This document shows, piece after piece, positions 5,548 through 6,129 of a stretch of DNA of 6,129 nucleotides (position 1 is its first letter; every line of letters begins with the position of its first letter). Under the pieces are notes generated by a model that worked only from the letters and a program-made list of their open reading frames with translations, was not told where the DNA came from and ran no database searches. Source of the stretch: JANNSW01 sp031431235 (lineage in GTDB: Bacteria; Pseudomonadota; Alphaproteobacteria; Rhizobiales; Hyphomicrobiaceae); contig JANPDA010000406.1 of the NCBI GenBank assembly GCA_031431235.1, forward strand, positions 1 to 6,129, written 5' to 3'. The position numbers were made by a program, and so were the translations under genes.

Positions 5548-6129
5548 GCCGCCTTCTCCCTCAGCGCATGGAACCGGCGCACGACCTCCGCGGTGTCGGT
5601 CGTCCAGCAATAGCCACCGAAGGCTTTCAGCGCTCCCTCATGGCGCGCCTCGGTGTAGGTGGCGCAGGCATCCTTCACGCAGGTGATGAGGTAGCCGCGG
5701 TCGGATCCGTCGCGCACCGCCATATCCACGCACTGGTCGGTGACGACGCCCGCGACCACCAGATAGCGGATGCCGAGGTTCTTCAGCACATAGTCGATGT
5801 TGGTCGAGTTGAAGACGCCCGATGAGGTCTTGGGCAGCATGATCTCGTTGTCGATCGGCGTCAGCTCGTCGATCGGCTGCGCCCCGGGCAGCCCCTTGGG
5901 GATCATGATGTTGGAGAGCTTGTGGTCGAGCGAGCAGTCGCGGCAGTCTTTCGTCAATGCCTCGATGATGGTGTGGATCACCTGCACGCCCGAGGCGCGC
6001 GCCGCCTCGATGAGCTTCGACTGATTGGGGATCACCGTGCTCTCGAGCGTGCGGTGGTAGTAATGCTTGGCGTTGAGCTCGGGATGCTGCGGGTCGGTAC
6101 CGGGCGTGCAGAACACCTTCTGCATATCG
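5544..6129 (-). CDS. Isochorismatase-family cysteine hydrolase (5' end beyond the window)
   Basis: This is a cysteine hydrolase of the isochorismatase/nicotinamidase superfamily, enzymes that mostly cleave C-N bonds of amides, ureides or carbamoyl compounds with an Asp-Lys-Cys triad. All three residues are visible: GAT (Asp) at 6128-6126 directly before the ATG at 6125 gives the DMQ motif; Lys in MLPKTSSGVF (residue 99 counted from that Met); and Cys132 in GVVTDQCVDMAVRDGSDRGY. The cis-peptide segment AGVVTD is also present. Because the Met at 6125 belongs to the DMQ motif, it is not the start, and some 10-40 N-terminal residues lie to the right. A CRDC pair occurs at 61-64. The stop overlaps the ligase start by four bases, making this the most upstream visible gene of the operon. 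It may release ammonia from an amide or carbamoyl intermediate; the substrate cannot be read from the sequence. Confidence 0.87.
   Translation of the reverse strand, partial: DMQKVFCTPGTDPQHPELNAKHYYHRTLESTVIPNQSKLIEAARASGVQVIHTIIEALTKDCRDCSLDHKLSNIMIPKGLPGAQPIDELTPIDNEIMLPKTSSGVFNSTNIDYVLKNLGIRYLVVAGVVTDQCVDMAVRDGSDRGYLITCVKDACATYTEARHEGALKAFGGYCWTTDTAEVVRRFHALREKAA
5552..5560 (-). promoter_or_regulatory. Ribosome binding site of the glutamine synthetase-like gene
   Basis: The minus-strand sequence GGGAGAAGG ends four bases before the ATG at 5547-5545. Its GGAG lies eight bases from the ATG, a normal distance. It sits within the final codons of the cysteine hydrolase gene and supports the short start of the ligase over the in-frame ATG at 5610. 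Confidence 0.7.

Noticed and set aside
4648..5613. 321-codon open frame on the plus strand opposite the ligase
   Set aside because: It is antisense to a gene with unmistakable glutamine synthetase blocks, has low-complexity composition and no supported start.
6123..6125. ATG as the start of the cysteine hydrolase
   Set aside because: The codon before it is GAT, making the catalytic DMQ motif, so the reading frame must begin to the right of the window.

Overview
This window looks like a piece of chromosome from a high-GC proteobacterium, most plausibly an alphaproteobacterium (Rhizobiales or Rhodospirillales type). The basis is strong GC bias, long antisense shadow frames, a Uma2-family gene of the sort common in these bacteria, and a kinase–M23–aminotransferase fusion protein. 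The species cannot be named from the sequence alone.

Layout. Positions 2-390 (+ strand) hold a decayed Uma2-family gene. Its N-terminal part and its last ~27 codons are recognisable but lie in different frames, and the middle of the protein is missing. Positions 387-6129 (- strand) hold four tightly packed genes read from right to left: a cysteine hydrolase of the isochorismatase family (start beyond the right edge), a glutamine synthetase-like ligase (449 aa), an N-formylglutamate amidohydrolase-family protein (248 aa), and a 1021-aa three-domain protein (APH-type kinase, M23 metallopeptidase, class III PLP enzyme of the phospho-lyase type). The gene junctions overlap by 4, 1 and 1 bases, so this is almost certainly one transcript. 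Its promoter lies beyond the right edge. There is no gene-free stretch of any length, and I saw no tRNA, rRNA, CRISPR array or insertion sequence.

How the genes may work together. The PLP domain closely resembles the animal ethanolamine-phosphate and 5-phosphohydroxylysine phospho-lyases, and the kinase domain resembles hydroxylysine kinase. Together they could phosphorylate an amino alcohol and then eliminate phosphate and ammonia to give an aldehyde. The other three genes encode a probable gamma-glutamyl (or other amide) ligase and two C-N hydrolases. They would suit making and breaking an amide of glutamate or of the substrate amine, by analogy with the gamma-glutamylated routes for putrescine and isopropylamine. 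The domain identities are well supported. The pathway and its substrate are inference. The M23 domain, with all its metal ligands, inside an apparently cytosolic catabolic enzyme is the most puzzling element.
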